NCBI GenBank assembly: GCA_017461665.1 | Contig: JAFTXI010000004.1 | Span: 1 to 62,790, forward strand | Length of the DNA: 62,790 nucleotides | Reading direction: 5' to 3' | Source of the DNA: Bacteroidales bacterium | Lineage (GTDB): Bacteria; Bacteroidota; Bacteroidia; Bacteroidales; F082 | Shown here: positions 47,712-55,823 of the stretch, piece after piece | How positions within the stretch are numbered: position 1 is the first letter of the stretch | Layout: each line of letters opens with the position of its first letter | The notes under the pieces: generated by a model | Databases searched by the model: none | The model's input: the letters and a program-made list of their open reading frames with translations, nothing else | What the model was told of the DNA's origin: nothing | Made by a program: the position numbers and the translations under genes

Positions 47712-49592
47712 ATGAAAAAATTATTCACTTTACTACTTATGTGTGCTATGATGTTCTCAGGATTTGCTCAAGATCCAGGAACATTAGATCCTACTTTCGG
47801 TGATGGCGGCGTAGCTCGTATGCAAGCCTCAACTTCATTTGATATGCCTTTCGCAATTTTAACTCAAGAAGATGGAAAAATCCTTACTGTAGGAAAGAGC
47901 CGTACAGATGGTATGAACTACTCTGTTTATATCTCACGTCAAAATGCTGATGGTAGCATGGACGCTACTTTCGGTACCAATGGTTTTAATTTTTATCAAG
48001 CTGACCCTCTTATTTATTTAAATGAAGGTAGAGATGCTGTTTTAGGAAATGACGGACTTCTCTTCGTTGCTGGACATACATACGACTACGCAGATAGCGA
48101 AGGCTTTGTGTTGTGTGTTGATGAAAACGGATACCCTTATCCTTACTTTGGTGATGAAGGTTATGCTATCAGTGAGAGCGGTTTCGGAATCGTTTATGAA
48201 GGTATCACTATTGACTCTCATGGAAGACCTATCGTTTGTGGTTACAAGAGCGATACTCTGATGGTTAGACGTTACAATGCTGTTGGTTTGCCAGACCCTT
48301 CTTTCGGTGATGCAGGAACGGTGATGATTCCTTTTGAATCAGACATCTATTCCTTCGGCTTCACTATCGAGGCTTTACCAGATGACAAGATATTGGTTGG
48401 CGGTTCAAAAATGAATTCGGCAACTCCGGTTCACCATCCATTCCTTATGAGATTGAAACCAAATGGCGCTTTAGACAATACTTTCGCCGATAATGGCGTG
48501 CTCGCTTTCTCTAACACAGAAGGCGGTGAGTTTGTTCTCGATATTGCTTTGGCACCTGATGGAAACTATATCATAGCAGGTCATAGCGAAATAGTCTCTG
48601 AATCAAATCTTCCACAAAGTAGAGCTTACGTTTCTCGCGTATTGACAGACGGAACCATTGACGAGTCTTTCGGCGACAACGGTTTTACATTCTTCGAATC
48701 ATTCTCCGGCGAAGGCTGCGTGAATAGTCAATACGGCATTACAGTCGCTGACGACGGACAAATCTTCGGTACATATTATGCTTATAACCACGTCACTTAC
48801 GCAAGCCGTGCTTACGTTTATAACGTCGATGCAAATGGACAGCTTAAAGAAGACTTCGCTGGAACAGGTATCATGCCTTTCAACTTCTCAGACCCTGAAG
48901 TACAAACATCAGAGATTTTGTTACAAAAGGATGGTTCTCTCTTAGTCTCAGGTTATCTCTTCGACGGTGACTGGTCAACAGATGTATTCGTCGCTAAAAT
49001 CAATACTGACATCATCCCTGAAGATCCAGATGAACCAGCAGCAGCGATAGAACTTACAGTTGAAGTGATGGATGCTTATAATGTTAAAGCAACTGCGACT
49101 CCAAATGAATACACAGTAGAATATCACGTAGGTATAGCTTCAAAAGCTATGTATGACCAAACAGGTGAAAATGCTTTGGTAGAAGCTATCCAAGCTGACA
49201 ACCGTCCATTTACAGACGCAGAGGAAATTGTTTTCGACGGACTTACTCCAGAAACAGAATATGTTGTTATCGCTACAGGTAAGAATGCCGACGATGTATG
49301 GTGCGTGACAACAACAACAGTGACAACACCAGAAGACATTGGTTATGCAGAATTTGAAGAAGGTAAATTTAATGTATATCCAAATCCTGCTACTTCAGTG
49401 GTTTATGTAGAATCCTCAAATAGCAATAATGCTCAAGTTAGTATCATCGACTTGACAGGTCGCTGCGTTAAACAAATCGAAACAAACGATAATATCACTG
49501 CAATAAGCACAGACGATATTAATGAAGGTGTTTACTTCATCATGATTCAACAAGACAATAATAAAGTTGTTGAAAAATTAATCGTGAAATAA
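47712..49592 (+). CDS. Secreted delta-60-repeat protein with T9SS sorting domain
   Basis: Product of 626 residues from ATG 47712, which gives the signal peptide MKKLFTLLLMCAMMFSGFAQ; ATGs at 47676 and 47685 are in frame. The body has about seven delta-60-type repeats whose cores read LDPTFGDGGV, DATFGTNGF, DPSFGDAGTV, DNTFADNGVL, DESFGDNGFT, suggesting a beta-propeller. A Pro/Glu linker and an Fn3-like domain (LTPETEYVVIATGKN) follow, then a type A T9SS C-terminal domain (FNVYPNPATS, GVYFIMI, KLIVK). It should cross the outer membrane through SprA and be released or attached to the surface. Binding target unknown. Confidence 0.9.
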   Translation: MKKLFTLLLMCAMMFSGFAQDPGTLDPTFGDGGVARMQASTSFDMPFAILTQEDGKILTVGKSRTDGMNYSVYISRQNADGSMDATFGTNGFNFYQADPLIYLNEGRDAVLGNDGLLFVAGHTYDYADSEGFVLCVDENGYPYPYFGDEGYAISESGFGIVYEGITIDSHGRPIVCGYKSDTLMVRRYNAVGLPDPSFGDAGTVMIPFESDIYSFGFTIEALPDDKILVGGSKMNSATPVHHPFLMRLKPNGALDNTFADNGVLAFSNTEGGEFVLDIALAPDGNYIIAGHSEIVSESNLPQSRAYVSRVLTDGTIDESFGDNGFTFFESFSGEGCVNSQYGITVADDGQIFGTYYAYNHVTYASRAYVYNVDANGQLKEDFAGTGIMPFNFSDPEVQTSEILLQKDGSLLVSGYLFDGDWSTDVFVAKINTDIIPEDPDEPAAAIELTVEVMDAYNVKATATPNEYTVEYHVGIASKAMYDQTGENALVEAIQADNRPFTDAEEIVFDGLTPETEYVVIATGKNADDVWCVTTTTVTTPEDIGYAEFEEGKFNVYPNPATSVVYVESSNSNNAQVSIIDLTGRCVKQIETNDNITAISTDDINEGVYFIMIQQDNNKVVEKLIVK

Positions 49593-49624
49593 ATTTTCAA
49601 TGATAATAGTTTTGTTAGTTCGTG

Positions 49625-49658
49625 GACTCCCGATTTAATTATTGGGAGTCTTTTTTTT
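49625..49658 (+). terminator. Terminator of T9SS cargo gene
   Basis: GACTCCC / GGGAGTC stem with a 12-base AT loop and eight T. Confidence 0.85.
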
Positions 49659-49700
49659 CTGAACTTAAAAATTTGAGAATCTGAAAAAAATGGTGACTCA

Positions 49701-49753
49701 GAGACGCTTCAATTACATCGTGTTTATTTTTAAAGGTGTAATTAGAACGTCTC
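49701..49753 (+). repeat. Fold-back repeat R1, copy 3
   Basis: GAGACG...CGTCTC ends; differs from copy 1 by one extra T in the centre and one substitution (GTGTAATTAG). Confidence 0.85.
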
Positions 49754-49867
49754 TACTCATAGACTTATAGACTCGGTGACTCGGTTCCCTCAAAAACTCC
49801 TTGAATTTTTCTTAAAACATTTTCCATTTTCCCTTGTTTCATATCCACAAAATAAAATATAAAGGTT

Positions 49868-50944
49868 ATGAAAAAATTATTCATTATCGCATGCTTGTTT
49901 TTTGCATGGCAGTTTAAGGCGGAGGCTTGCACGGGTATCTCTATGTTTGCCGCCGATGGCTCGTATTTTCAAGCGAGAACGATAGAGTGGGGAGGTACCA
50001 ACCTCAACAGCGTTTATGTCGTTGTGCCTCGTAACTTCAACCAAGTTTCTTTCACTCCGAAGGGAAAGAACGGTATGTCATTCAATTCTAAGTACGGATA
50101 TGTAGGTCTAGCTGTCGAAGAGAAAGAATTTATCGCCGAAGGTGTCAACGAGGCAGGCTTGTCAGCAGGTCTGTTCTATTACCCTAATTATGGAAGTTAT
50201 CAGCTGTACGACGAGAAATATAACTCCATAACGGTGGCAGACCTACAGTTAGTCTCATATCTCTTGTCGCAGTTTGCTACTGTCGATGAGGTTAAAGCTG
50301 GAATGGAAAAGATACGTGTAGTTTCTTTGATGGGTGGCGATGGCGCAGCAGAGGCAATCCATTGGAGAGTGGGCGACAGCAGCGGAAAACAAATCGTTAT
50401 CGAGATTGAACAAGGTGTGGTTCATATCTATGATAATCACATCGGAGTGTTGACCAACGCTCCTGGATTTAACTGGCACGTCACTAATTTGAACAATTAT
50501 GTGAACCTTACTCCTGTCAACTCGCAAGCTCATAACATGGGCGACGTGAAAGTGTTTCCTTTCAGCTTCGGTTCTGGATTCCTCGGTCTCCCTGGCGACT
50601 TTACCCCTCCTTCACGTTTCGTGCGTGCCGCTTTCTTCAAGACGACAGCTCCTATGATGAAAGACGCGAGAAGCACCATGTTGCAGTGTTTTACTATCTT
50701 AAACAACTTCGACATCCCAATCGGAATGGAATATCCTAAAGGTGAAATCCCTGACTTACCAAGCGCAACGCAATGGACTGCCGTCACCGACCTCACCCAT
50801 AAGGTTATCTATTACAAGACTTTCTATAACAACACTATCAGAAAGATTGACCTCGGCAGCATCGACTTTACTAAGGTGAAATATCAATATCATCCTTTAG
50901 ACACTCCCGACTCACAACCTGTTGAGACGATTAAGATTAGTTAA
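49868..50944 (+). CDS. Choloylglycine hydrolase-family (bile salt hydrolase/penicillin acylase-like) enzyme
   Basis: Linear amide C-N hydrolase of the Ntn fold, 358 residues. Signal peptide residues 1-20 end directly before C21, which becomes the N-terminal nucleophile after cleavage. Other expected residues are R37, N94 (EGVNEAG), N197 (VLTNAPGFNWHVTNLNNY) and R250 (SRFVRAAF). The usual Asp three residues after the first Arg is a Glu here (E40, RTIEWG). Substrates could be conjugated bile salts, penicillin V or acyl-homoserine lactones; the sequence does not decide. It is exported, probably periplasmic, and monocistronic with a strong terminator. Confidence 0.88.
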   Translation: MKKLFIIACLFFAWQFKAEACTGISMFAADGSYFQARTIEWGGTNLNSVYVVVPRNFNQVSFTPKGKNGMSFNSKYGYVGLAVEEKEFIAEGVNEAGLSAGLFYYPNYGSYQLYDEKYNSITVADLQLVSYLLSQFATVDEVKAGMEKIRVVSLMGGDGAAEAIHWRVGDSSGKQIVIEIEQGVVHIYDNHIGVLTNAPGFNWHVTNLNNYVNLTPVNSQAHNMGDVKVFPFSFGSGFLGLPGDFTPPSRFVRAAFFKTTAPMMKDARSTMLQCFTILNNFDIPIGMEYPKGEIPDLPSATQWTAVTDLTHKVIYYKTFYNNTIRKIDLGSIDFTKVKYQYHPLDTPDSQPVETIKIS

Positions 50945-50995
50945 TCTTTGGATTTATGGAACTCTGAAATTCTGAGGAATTGGTCGATAACAAAC

Positions 50996-51031
50996 AAAAG
51001 ACGCTGCTTAAAGAAATAAGCAGCGTCTTTT
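50996..51031 (+). terminator. Terminator after choloylglycine hydrolase-family gene
   Basis: Long perfect stem AAAAGACGCTGCTTA / TAAGCAGCGTCTTTT around a short A-rich loop. It can also terminate ackA transcripts arriving on minus. Confidence 0.88.
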
Positions 51032-51070
51032 AAAATTATTGACTCATTGTTTCATAGACTTTCGTTATGT

Positions 51071-51123
51071 GAGACGTATCAATTACATATTGTTTATTGT
51101 CAATAGTGTAATTGGTGCGTCTC
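51071..51123 (+). repeat. Fold-back repeat R1, copy 4 (at ackA stop)
   Basis: GAGACG...CGTCTC; arms CAATTACA and GTGTAATTGG; centre TATTGTTTATTG. The repeat edge overlaps the last base of the ackA stop codon; on the minus strand the TAG is part of the conserved flank TAGAGACG. Confidence 0.85.
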
Positions 51124-52322
51124 TACTTCACAAGGTCGTATGTGTCTTTTGCTATCATATATTCTTCGTCGGTAGGGAACACTATGACGGTGACTTTGGA
51201 GTCGGGTGCTGAGATGACTTTAGTCTCGCCCATCAAGCCTTTGTTGAGTTCCATATCGACTTTCACTCCGAGATATTCCATGTCTTGTAAGATAGGACCT
51301 CTCATGAACCAAGCGTTTTCGCCAATGCCGCCTGTCATAACGATGATGTCAACGCCATTCATCACAGCAGCGTAAGCTCCGATATATTTCTTTACGCGAT
51401 GTTTGAACATATTGAAAGCGTAGGTGCTGCGTTTGTCGCCTGCTTCACGACCAGCGTTAACGTCGCGCATATCTTGTTTGTCGCCAGTGATACCGATAAG
51501 TCCCGATTTCTTGTTGACGAGAGTGTTCATCTGTTTGAGGTCGTAGCCTTCTTTTTCAGCTATATACATAAACACGCCGAGGTCTAAGTCGCCGGTACGA
51601 CTGCCCATCATAAGACCTTCAACAGGAGTGAATCCCATGGAAGTATCGACTGATTTTCCGTTTTGTACAGCTGCTATAGAGGCGCCGCTGCCTAAGTGAC
51701 AGGTGATGATTTTCTGGTCTTTCCAGTCTTTACCTAAATACTCGGCTGCTCTTTCAGCTACATATTTATGACTTGTTCCGTGGAATCCATAACGACGCAC
51801 GCGGTATTTCTCATAATATTCGTAAGGAATAGGATAGAGGTAAGCCTCAGGTTTCATTGTGGAATGGAAGGCAGTGTCGAAGCAGCCACCTTGTTTTACG
51901 TTAGGAAGCAATTCTGTCACAGCCTTCACGCCTGCTATGCAAGCCGGGTTGTGAAGAGGAGCGAGGTCGATGAGTTCTTCCATCAATTCCATCACGCTGT
52001 CGTCGATGAGCACGCTTTTGGTGAACTTCTCTCCGCCATGAACCAAACGATGTCCGATAGCTCCAATCTCATCTAACGACTTGATGACGCCATGTTTCTC
52101 ATCAATCAAAGCGTTAAGAACTATACTGATACCAGCAGTGTGATTTGGAATAGGAAGTTGTTCGTAATGTTTCTCGCCATTCCATTTGTGAGTAAATTCT
52201 CCCATCTCGAGGCCTATACGTTCAAGAATACCTTTCGCCATTACGTTGTGACTTTCATCGTTAATATCAAGAAGCTGATATTTTATTGAAGAACTGCCAC
52301 AGTTTAAAACTAAAATTTTCAT
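51123..52322 (-). CDS. ackA: Acetate kinase
   Basis: Interconverts acetyl phosphate plus ADP with acetate plus ATP, giving the ATP of acetate fermentation. The 399-residue product has the family N-terminus MKILVLNCGSSSIKYQL, the FGFHGTSH-like YGFHGTSHKYV, CHLGSGASI and TGGIGENAW segments. It follows pta after 24 bases on the same strand (spacer of three TGTTAAT units), the standard operon order. Its stop codon belongs to repeat R1 copy 4. Confidence 0.97.
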   Translation of the reverse strand: MKILVLNCGSSSIKYQLLDINDESHNVMAKGILERIGLEMGEFTHKWNGEKHYEQLPIPNHTAGISIVLNALIDEKHGVIKSLDEIGAIGHRLVHGGEKFTKSVLIDDSVMELMEELIDLAPLHNPACIAGVKAVTELLPNVKQGGCFDTAFHSTMKPEAYLYPIPYEYYEKYRVRRYGFHGTSHKYVAERAAEYLGKDWKDQKIITCHLGSGASIAAVQNGKSVDTSMGFTPVEGLMMGSRTGDLDLGVFMYIAEKEGYDLKQMNTLVNKKSGLIGITGDKQDMRDVNAGREAGDKRSTYAFNMFKHRVKKYIGAYAAVMNGVDIIVMTGGIGENAWFMRGPILQDMEYLGVKVDMELNKGLMGETKVISAPDSKVTVIVFPTDEEYMIAKDTYDLVK

Positions 52323-52346
52323 TCTATAAATGTTAATTGTTAATTG

Positions 52347-53354
52347 TTAATTCTTCTGTGCAATTGCCTGATTACATGTTATCGCTACTAATTTATAGAT
52401 GTCGTCGATAGAACAACCGCGGCTTAAGTCGTTGCAAGGTTTAGCAAATCCTTGGAGAATAGGACCTACGGCCTCTGCGCCGGCGAGACGCTGCACGAGT
52501 TTATATGCGATATTACCTACTTCCAATCTTGGGAATACCAGTGTGTTGGCTTTTCCTGCCACCTCGCTGCCCGGAGCTTTGCTTGCGCCTACTGAAGGTA
52601 CGATGGCAGCGTCGGCTTGCAACTCACCGTCGATGCAGATGTCAGGACGCATTTGTTTTGCCAACTCAGTAGCTCTGACGACCTTATCGACGTCTTCATG
52701 TTTTGCAGAGCCTTTTGTTGAGAAGCTCAACATAGCGACTTTAGGATCTATCTTGGCGATATTTTTTGCGGTGTCGGCGGTGCATACTGCAATCTCAGCG
52801 AGTTGTTCTGCTGTAGGAACCGGTGTCACGGCGCAGTCGGCACAAACGATTTTGCCGTCAGTACCGTAATTGTCGTTAGGAAGGAACATGATGAAAGCTC
52901 CTGATACGCATGAGACTCCTGGAGCAGTCTTAATGATTTGCAATGCAGGACGGAGCATGTCGCCTGTAGTGCTGCGAGCGCCACTAACCAAACCGTCAGC
53001 ATCACCAGCTTTAAGCATGAGAACGCCAAGATACATAAAATTCTCTGCAAGTTCTTGAGCCTGCTCGATGGTCATGCCTTTGCCTTTACGAATCTCGAAA
53101 AGCAGATTGGCATATTTGTCTCTGTCGGGATTGTTCTTAGGATCGACGATACGAGCCTTGTCGATGTTATGCAACTCAAACTCGGCAGCCATGTCTTTGA
53201 TGGTCCGTGCCGGTCCAATGAGAATGACATCAGCAATGCCATCGGCTATAATTTGGTCGGCTGCTTTTAATGTTCTTGCTTCGTCGCCTTCAGGAAGCAC
53301 AATACGTTGCTTGTTTTCACGAGCATTCTGTTTTATTTGTTCTATGAGATCCAT
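52347..53354 (-). CDS. pta: Phosphate acetyltransferase
   Basis: Makes acetyl phosphate from acetyl-CoA and phosphate. The 335-residue short form comprises only the catalytic PTA_PTB domain, without the long regulatory N-terminus of E. coli Pta. Family segments include RIVLPEGDEARTLKAADQI, GLVSGARSTTGDMLRPALQI and a C-terminal PCNDLSRGCSIDDI. First gene of the pta-ackA operon, with one of the best promoter matches of the window upstream. Acetyl-CoA supplied by NifJ would enter here. Confidence 0.96.
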   Translation of the reverse strand: MDLIEQIKQNARENKQRIVLPEGDEARTLKAADQIIADGIADVILIGPARTIKDMAAEFELHNIDKARIVDPKNNPDRDKYANLLFEIRKGKGMTIEQAQELAENFMYLGVLMLKAGDADGLVSGARSTTGDMLRPALQIIKTAPGVSCVSGAFIMFLPNDNYGTDGKIVCADCAVTPVPTAEQLAEIAVCTADTAKNIAKIDPKVAMLSFSTKGSAKHEDVDKVVRATELAKQMRPDICIDGELQADAAIVPSVGASKAPGSEVAGKANTLVFPRLEVGNIAYKLVQRLAGAEAVGPILQGFAKPCNDLSRGCSIDDIYKLVAITCNQAIAQKN

Positions 53355-53392
53355 ATTGTTACAATTATTACGTTTACTGAAATTAAGAATTA

Positions 53393-53423
53393 CAAAGGTA
53401 AAATCTATTTCTGAAATTTCAAA
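53393..53423 (-). promoter_or_regulatory. Promoter of pta-ackA
   Basis: Minus strand TTTG (53420-53423), 19-base spacer, TACCTTTG (53393-53400), 38 bases before the pta ATG. Confidence 0.65.
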
Positions 53424-53436
53424 AAAAATCTAAATA

Positions 53437-53469
53437 TTTGTTAAGAAAAAAAACAAAGATGTAAATTTG
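53437..53469 (+). promoter_or_regulatory. Promoter of DUF4271 gene
   Basis: TTTG (53437-53440), 21-base spacer, TAAATTTG (53462-53469), 18 bases before the ATG. Divergent from and only 13 bases away from the pta promoter. Confidence 0.55.
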
Positions 53470-53487
53470 CAAACCGAATAAATAAAA

Positions 53488-54279
53488 ATGAACGACACTA
53501 TCAATTACATAACAGCGGACACTGTAGGAATGATGACTTCCGATACTCTTGTCAAGACTTATAACCAATATAAGGACTTTAAGTTCATCACGGAAAGCAA
53601 GGGCGAGTTCGACGGTCCGAAAGAGAGAGAGGTGTCGTTCGTGAGTGCGGGCTGGAATTTCACAGTTCTTTTTGTCATGATGATACTCATAGTGCTAAAT
53701 AAATTCTTTGCCCCTCAACGTTTTGCTTCGATAATCACGCTGCCATTCCAAAGTGGCGGCGGCGACAAAATGATACGCGAAAATCATTCGTTCATAAATG
53801 TTATCTCCCTCTCAATAATAGTCTCCTTCATACTCATGATTTCTTTATTGGTACAGAAGTTCTTTTCTATATATGGGGGAAACAATATCTTACACGATAA
53901 TCTTAGTTTTTTCTTCGATATAAGTCTCGCTGTGACCTTAGTGGTGATTCTCAATTATCTCATGATGTCGTTTTTTGGCTGGCTCTTCAAAACGAGCGAG
54001 ATACAGCTTTTGTACGTCAGTCTCTGCGTCTCAACGATGGCAACGGCAACCATACTCCTCGTTCCAATCATGATGTTTATCCTTTTTTATCCATATAAAT
54101 TCCTGCTAATTATAACAATAGTACTTTTGTTAATATTTATGACAATTAGAAATGTTAAATTATTAATTGAAACCCGAATGTTGACAAAATTAAATTTTTT
54201 AAATATTTTTTTGTATCTTTGCACAATCGAAATTTTACCGCTTTTGGTAATGTTTAAGATGGTTCTTAGTGTATTGTAA
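53488..54279 (+). CDS. DUF4271 integral membrane protein
   Basis: Product of 263 residues with about six membrane helices (first near 55-72; last cluster NFLNIFLYLCTIEILPLLVM near 238-257). DUF4271 proteins are confined to Bacteroidetes and regularly precede hemD, as here; their role is unknown. The C-terminal coding part contains a TATCTTTG box that probably drives hemD. Confidence 0.82.
   Translation: MNDTINYITADTVGMMTSDTLVKTYNQYKDFKFITESKGEFDGPKEREVSFVSAGWNFTVLFVMMILIVLNKFFAPQRFASIITLPFQSGGGDKMIRENHSFINVISLSIIVSFILMISLLVQKFFSIYGGNNILHDNLSFFFDISLAVTLVVILNYLMMSFFGWLFKTSEIQLLYVSLCVSTMATATILLVPIMMFILFYPYKFLLIITIVLLLIFMTIRNVKLLIETRMLTKLNFLNIFLYLCTIEILPLLVMFKMVLSVL
54214..54221 (+). promoter_or_regulatory. 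-7 promoter box of hemD inside DUF4271 gene
   Basis: TATCTTTG within the last 70 bases of the upstream coding sequence; predicted leader about 125 nt. Confidence 0.45.
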
Positions 54280-54354
54280 AATACTGAAAATCATTTTTAT
54301 TTCATAGGAGGAAGTGGAATTTTTAGAATAGGAAAAAGATAAAAAAGATAGTAG

Positions 54355-55119
54355 ATGAAGATAAAATCGATCCTTTTGTCGCAGCCAAAGCCTGTTGACG
54401 TAGCCAAAACACCATACGAAACTATAATCAAGAAGTACAATGTTAACATCGAATTTGAGAAATTCATCAAATTGGAAGATGTCTCAGCAAGCGAATTAAG
54501 ACAAGAGAAAGTTAAACTCACCGATTTCACTGCAATAATTCTCACAAGTCGTAACACAATCGACCATTTCTTCCGCATCGCAAAAGAGATGCGCTATGCA
54601 ATTCCTGAAGATTTGAAATATTTCTGTGTGTCGGAATCGACAGCTCTTTACCTTCAACGTTATATCCAATACAGAAAAAGAAAGATTTTCTACGGAAAAC
54701 AAACTTTCGCTGACCTGGTCGAGGTGATGAAAAAACACAAAGAAGAGAAGTTCTTCTTGCCAAGCTCCAACTTAATTACTGAAGATCACGATGGTATGTT
54801 GACGGCAGCGAAATTGGATTATACCAAAACTGTTATCTTCCGCACAGTGTCAGCCGACTTGTCACATATCGACATCAGCAAATATGATATGTTGGTGTTC
54901 TTCAGCCCAGCAGGTATCGACTCACTTAAATCGAACTTCCCTGATTTCGTTCAAACAGAAAACGTCGCCATCGGTGGTTTCGGTCAATCGACATGTAAAG
55001 CTATCACCGACGCCGGTTTCACCTTGAACTTCAGCGCACCAACACCTTCTTGTCCGTCAATGAATATGGCGATAGAAGAGTTTATCAGCAACGAGATTAA
55101 AAAAGCCAAGAAAAAATAA
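54355..55119 (+). CDS. hemD: Uroporphyrinogen-III synthase family protein
   Basis: Closes and flips hydroxymethylbilane to uroporphyrinogen III, the branch point to heme, siroheme and cobalamin. The 254-residue product has the bilobed HemD layout with FTAIILTSRNTIDHFF near 60-75, YFCVSESTALYL, and the C-terminal MLVFFSPAGIDSLKSNFP / VAIGGFGQSTCKAITDAG. No other tetrapyrrole gene is in the window, so the pathway's completeness is open. rnpA starts 5 bases after its stop. Confidence 0.87.
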   Translation: MKIKSILLSQPKPVDVAKTPYETIIKKYNVNIEFEKFIKLEDVSASELRQEKVKLTDFTAIILTSRNTIDHFFRIAKEMRYAIPEDLKYFCVSESTALYLQRYIQYRKRKIFYGKQTFADLVEVMKKHKEEKFFLPSSNLITEDHDGMLTAAKLDYTKTVIFRTVSADLSHIDISKYDMLVFFSPAGIDSLKSNFPDFVQTENVAIGGFGQSTCKAITDAGFTLNFSAPTPSCPSMNMAIEEFISNEIKKAKKK

Positions 55120-55124
55120 TTTCA

Positions 55125-55541
55125 ATGAACGAACGACTTCCGAAAGAGCAGCGTTTATATAAGAAAAAAGCTATCGAACAACTATTCGGAAAGGGTAAAG
55201 GATTCAACCTCTATCCTTTCCGAGTTGTCGTTTATAAACATGCCTCGGAAGAAAACGAACCTTCAATACCGCGATTCCTCGTCTCGGTCTCAAAAAAAAG
55301 ATTCCATCACGCCTTCAAACGCAACAGAGTCAAACGACTTGTAAGAGAGTCATGGAGAAGAAACAAATCTGATATAGTTGTTAAATGCGAACAACATAAA
55401 ATCACTTTCGATTTCGCACTTGTTTATACTGCAACAACAATTTTATCATACGAAGAGATAGAAAAGAAAATAAAACAATTATCTTTGCGTTTGAAAAATG
55501 ATTATTTCAATGATGAAGATACTCGCACAACTGCCGGCTAA
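55125..55541 (+). CDS. rnpA: Ribonuclease P protein component
   Basis: Basic protein subunit that helps the RNase P RNA cut pre-tRNA 5' leaders. The 138-residue product has the RNR-type motif [20 protein letters not shown] (central, about 65-85). Here it sits after hemD rather than beside rpmH/dnaA, the arrangement usual in Bacteroidales. Its 3' end overlaps yidD by up to 44 bases. Confidence 0.93.
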   Translation: MNERLPKEQRLYKKKAIEQLFGKGKGFNLYPFRVVVYKHASEENEPSIPRFLVSVSKKRFHHAFKRNRVKRLVRESWRRNKSDIVVKCEQHKITFDFALVYTATTILSYEEIEKKIKQLSLRLKNDYFNDEDTRTTAG

Positions 55542-55743
55542 ATTAATGATACTGCTTATACGCATCTATCAACTCACATTGTCGCCTTTCATTGGCAGAA
55601 ACTGCAGATACACACCAACTTGCTCCAATTATGGAATTGAAGCAATAAGGAAATATGGCGCCATCAAAGGTGGATGGCTGACAATAAAACGAATATTATC
55701 GTGTAACCCTTGGGGCGGTAGCGGTTACGATCCCGTCCCGTAG
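55498..55743 (+). CDS. yidD: Membrane protein insertion efficiency factor YidD
   Basis: Product of 81 residues, possibly 76-77 if translation begins at the ATGs at 55510 or 55513. The family core is clear: [40 protein letters not shown] and [14 protein letters not shown], including the three conserved Cys. It aids YidC/Sec insertion at the inner membrane. It overlaps rnpA in another frame, the classic rnpA-yidD coupling. Its TAG stop abuts repeat R1 copy 5. Confidence 0.93.
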   Translation: MIISMMKILAQLPAKLMILLIRIYQLTLSPFIGRNCRYTPTCSNYGIEAIRKYGAIKGGWLTIKRILSCNPWGGSGYDPVP

Positions 55744-55745
55744 TA

Positions 55746-55797
55746 GAGACGCGTCAATTACACCAATAAAAATAAATAATCTGTAATTGACACGTCT
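55746..55797 (-). repeat. Fold-back repeat R1, copy 5
   Basis: Starts GAGACG three bases after the yidD stop (TAG-TAG-AGACG); arms CAATTACA and TGTAATTG; right end CGTCTG with one mismatch. Centre AAATAAATAAT in the inverted orientation. Confidence 0.8.
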
Positions 55798-55823
55798 GAT
55801 TAATATGGATTAAAATTTTTGTT

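Larger units (their letters stand above)
49593..49867. other. Intergenic region with terminator and repeats
   Basis: About 275 bases. It holds the terminator at 49625, R1 copy 3 at 49701, an AATTTGAGAATCTGAAAA unit before it and ACTCATAGACTTATAGACTC plus GGTGACTCGG units after it. This order resembles the block at 15571-15709. Confidence 0.6.
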
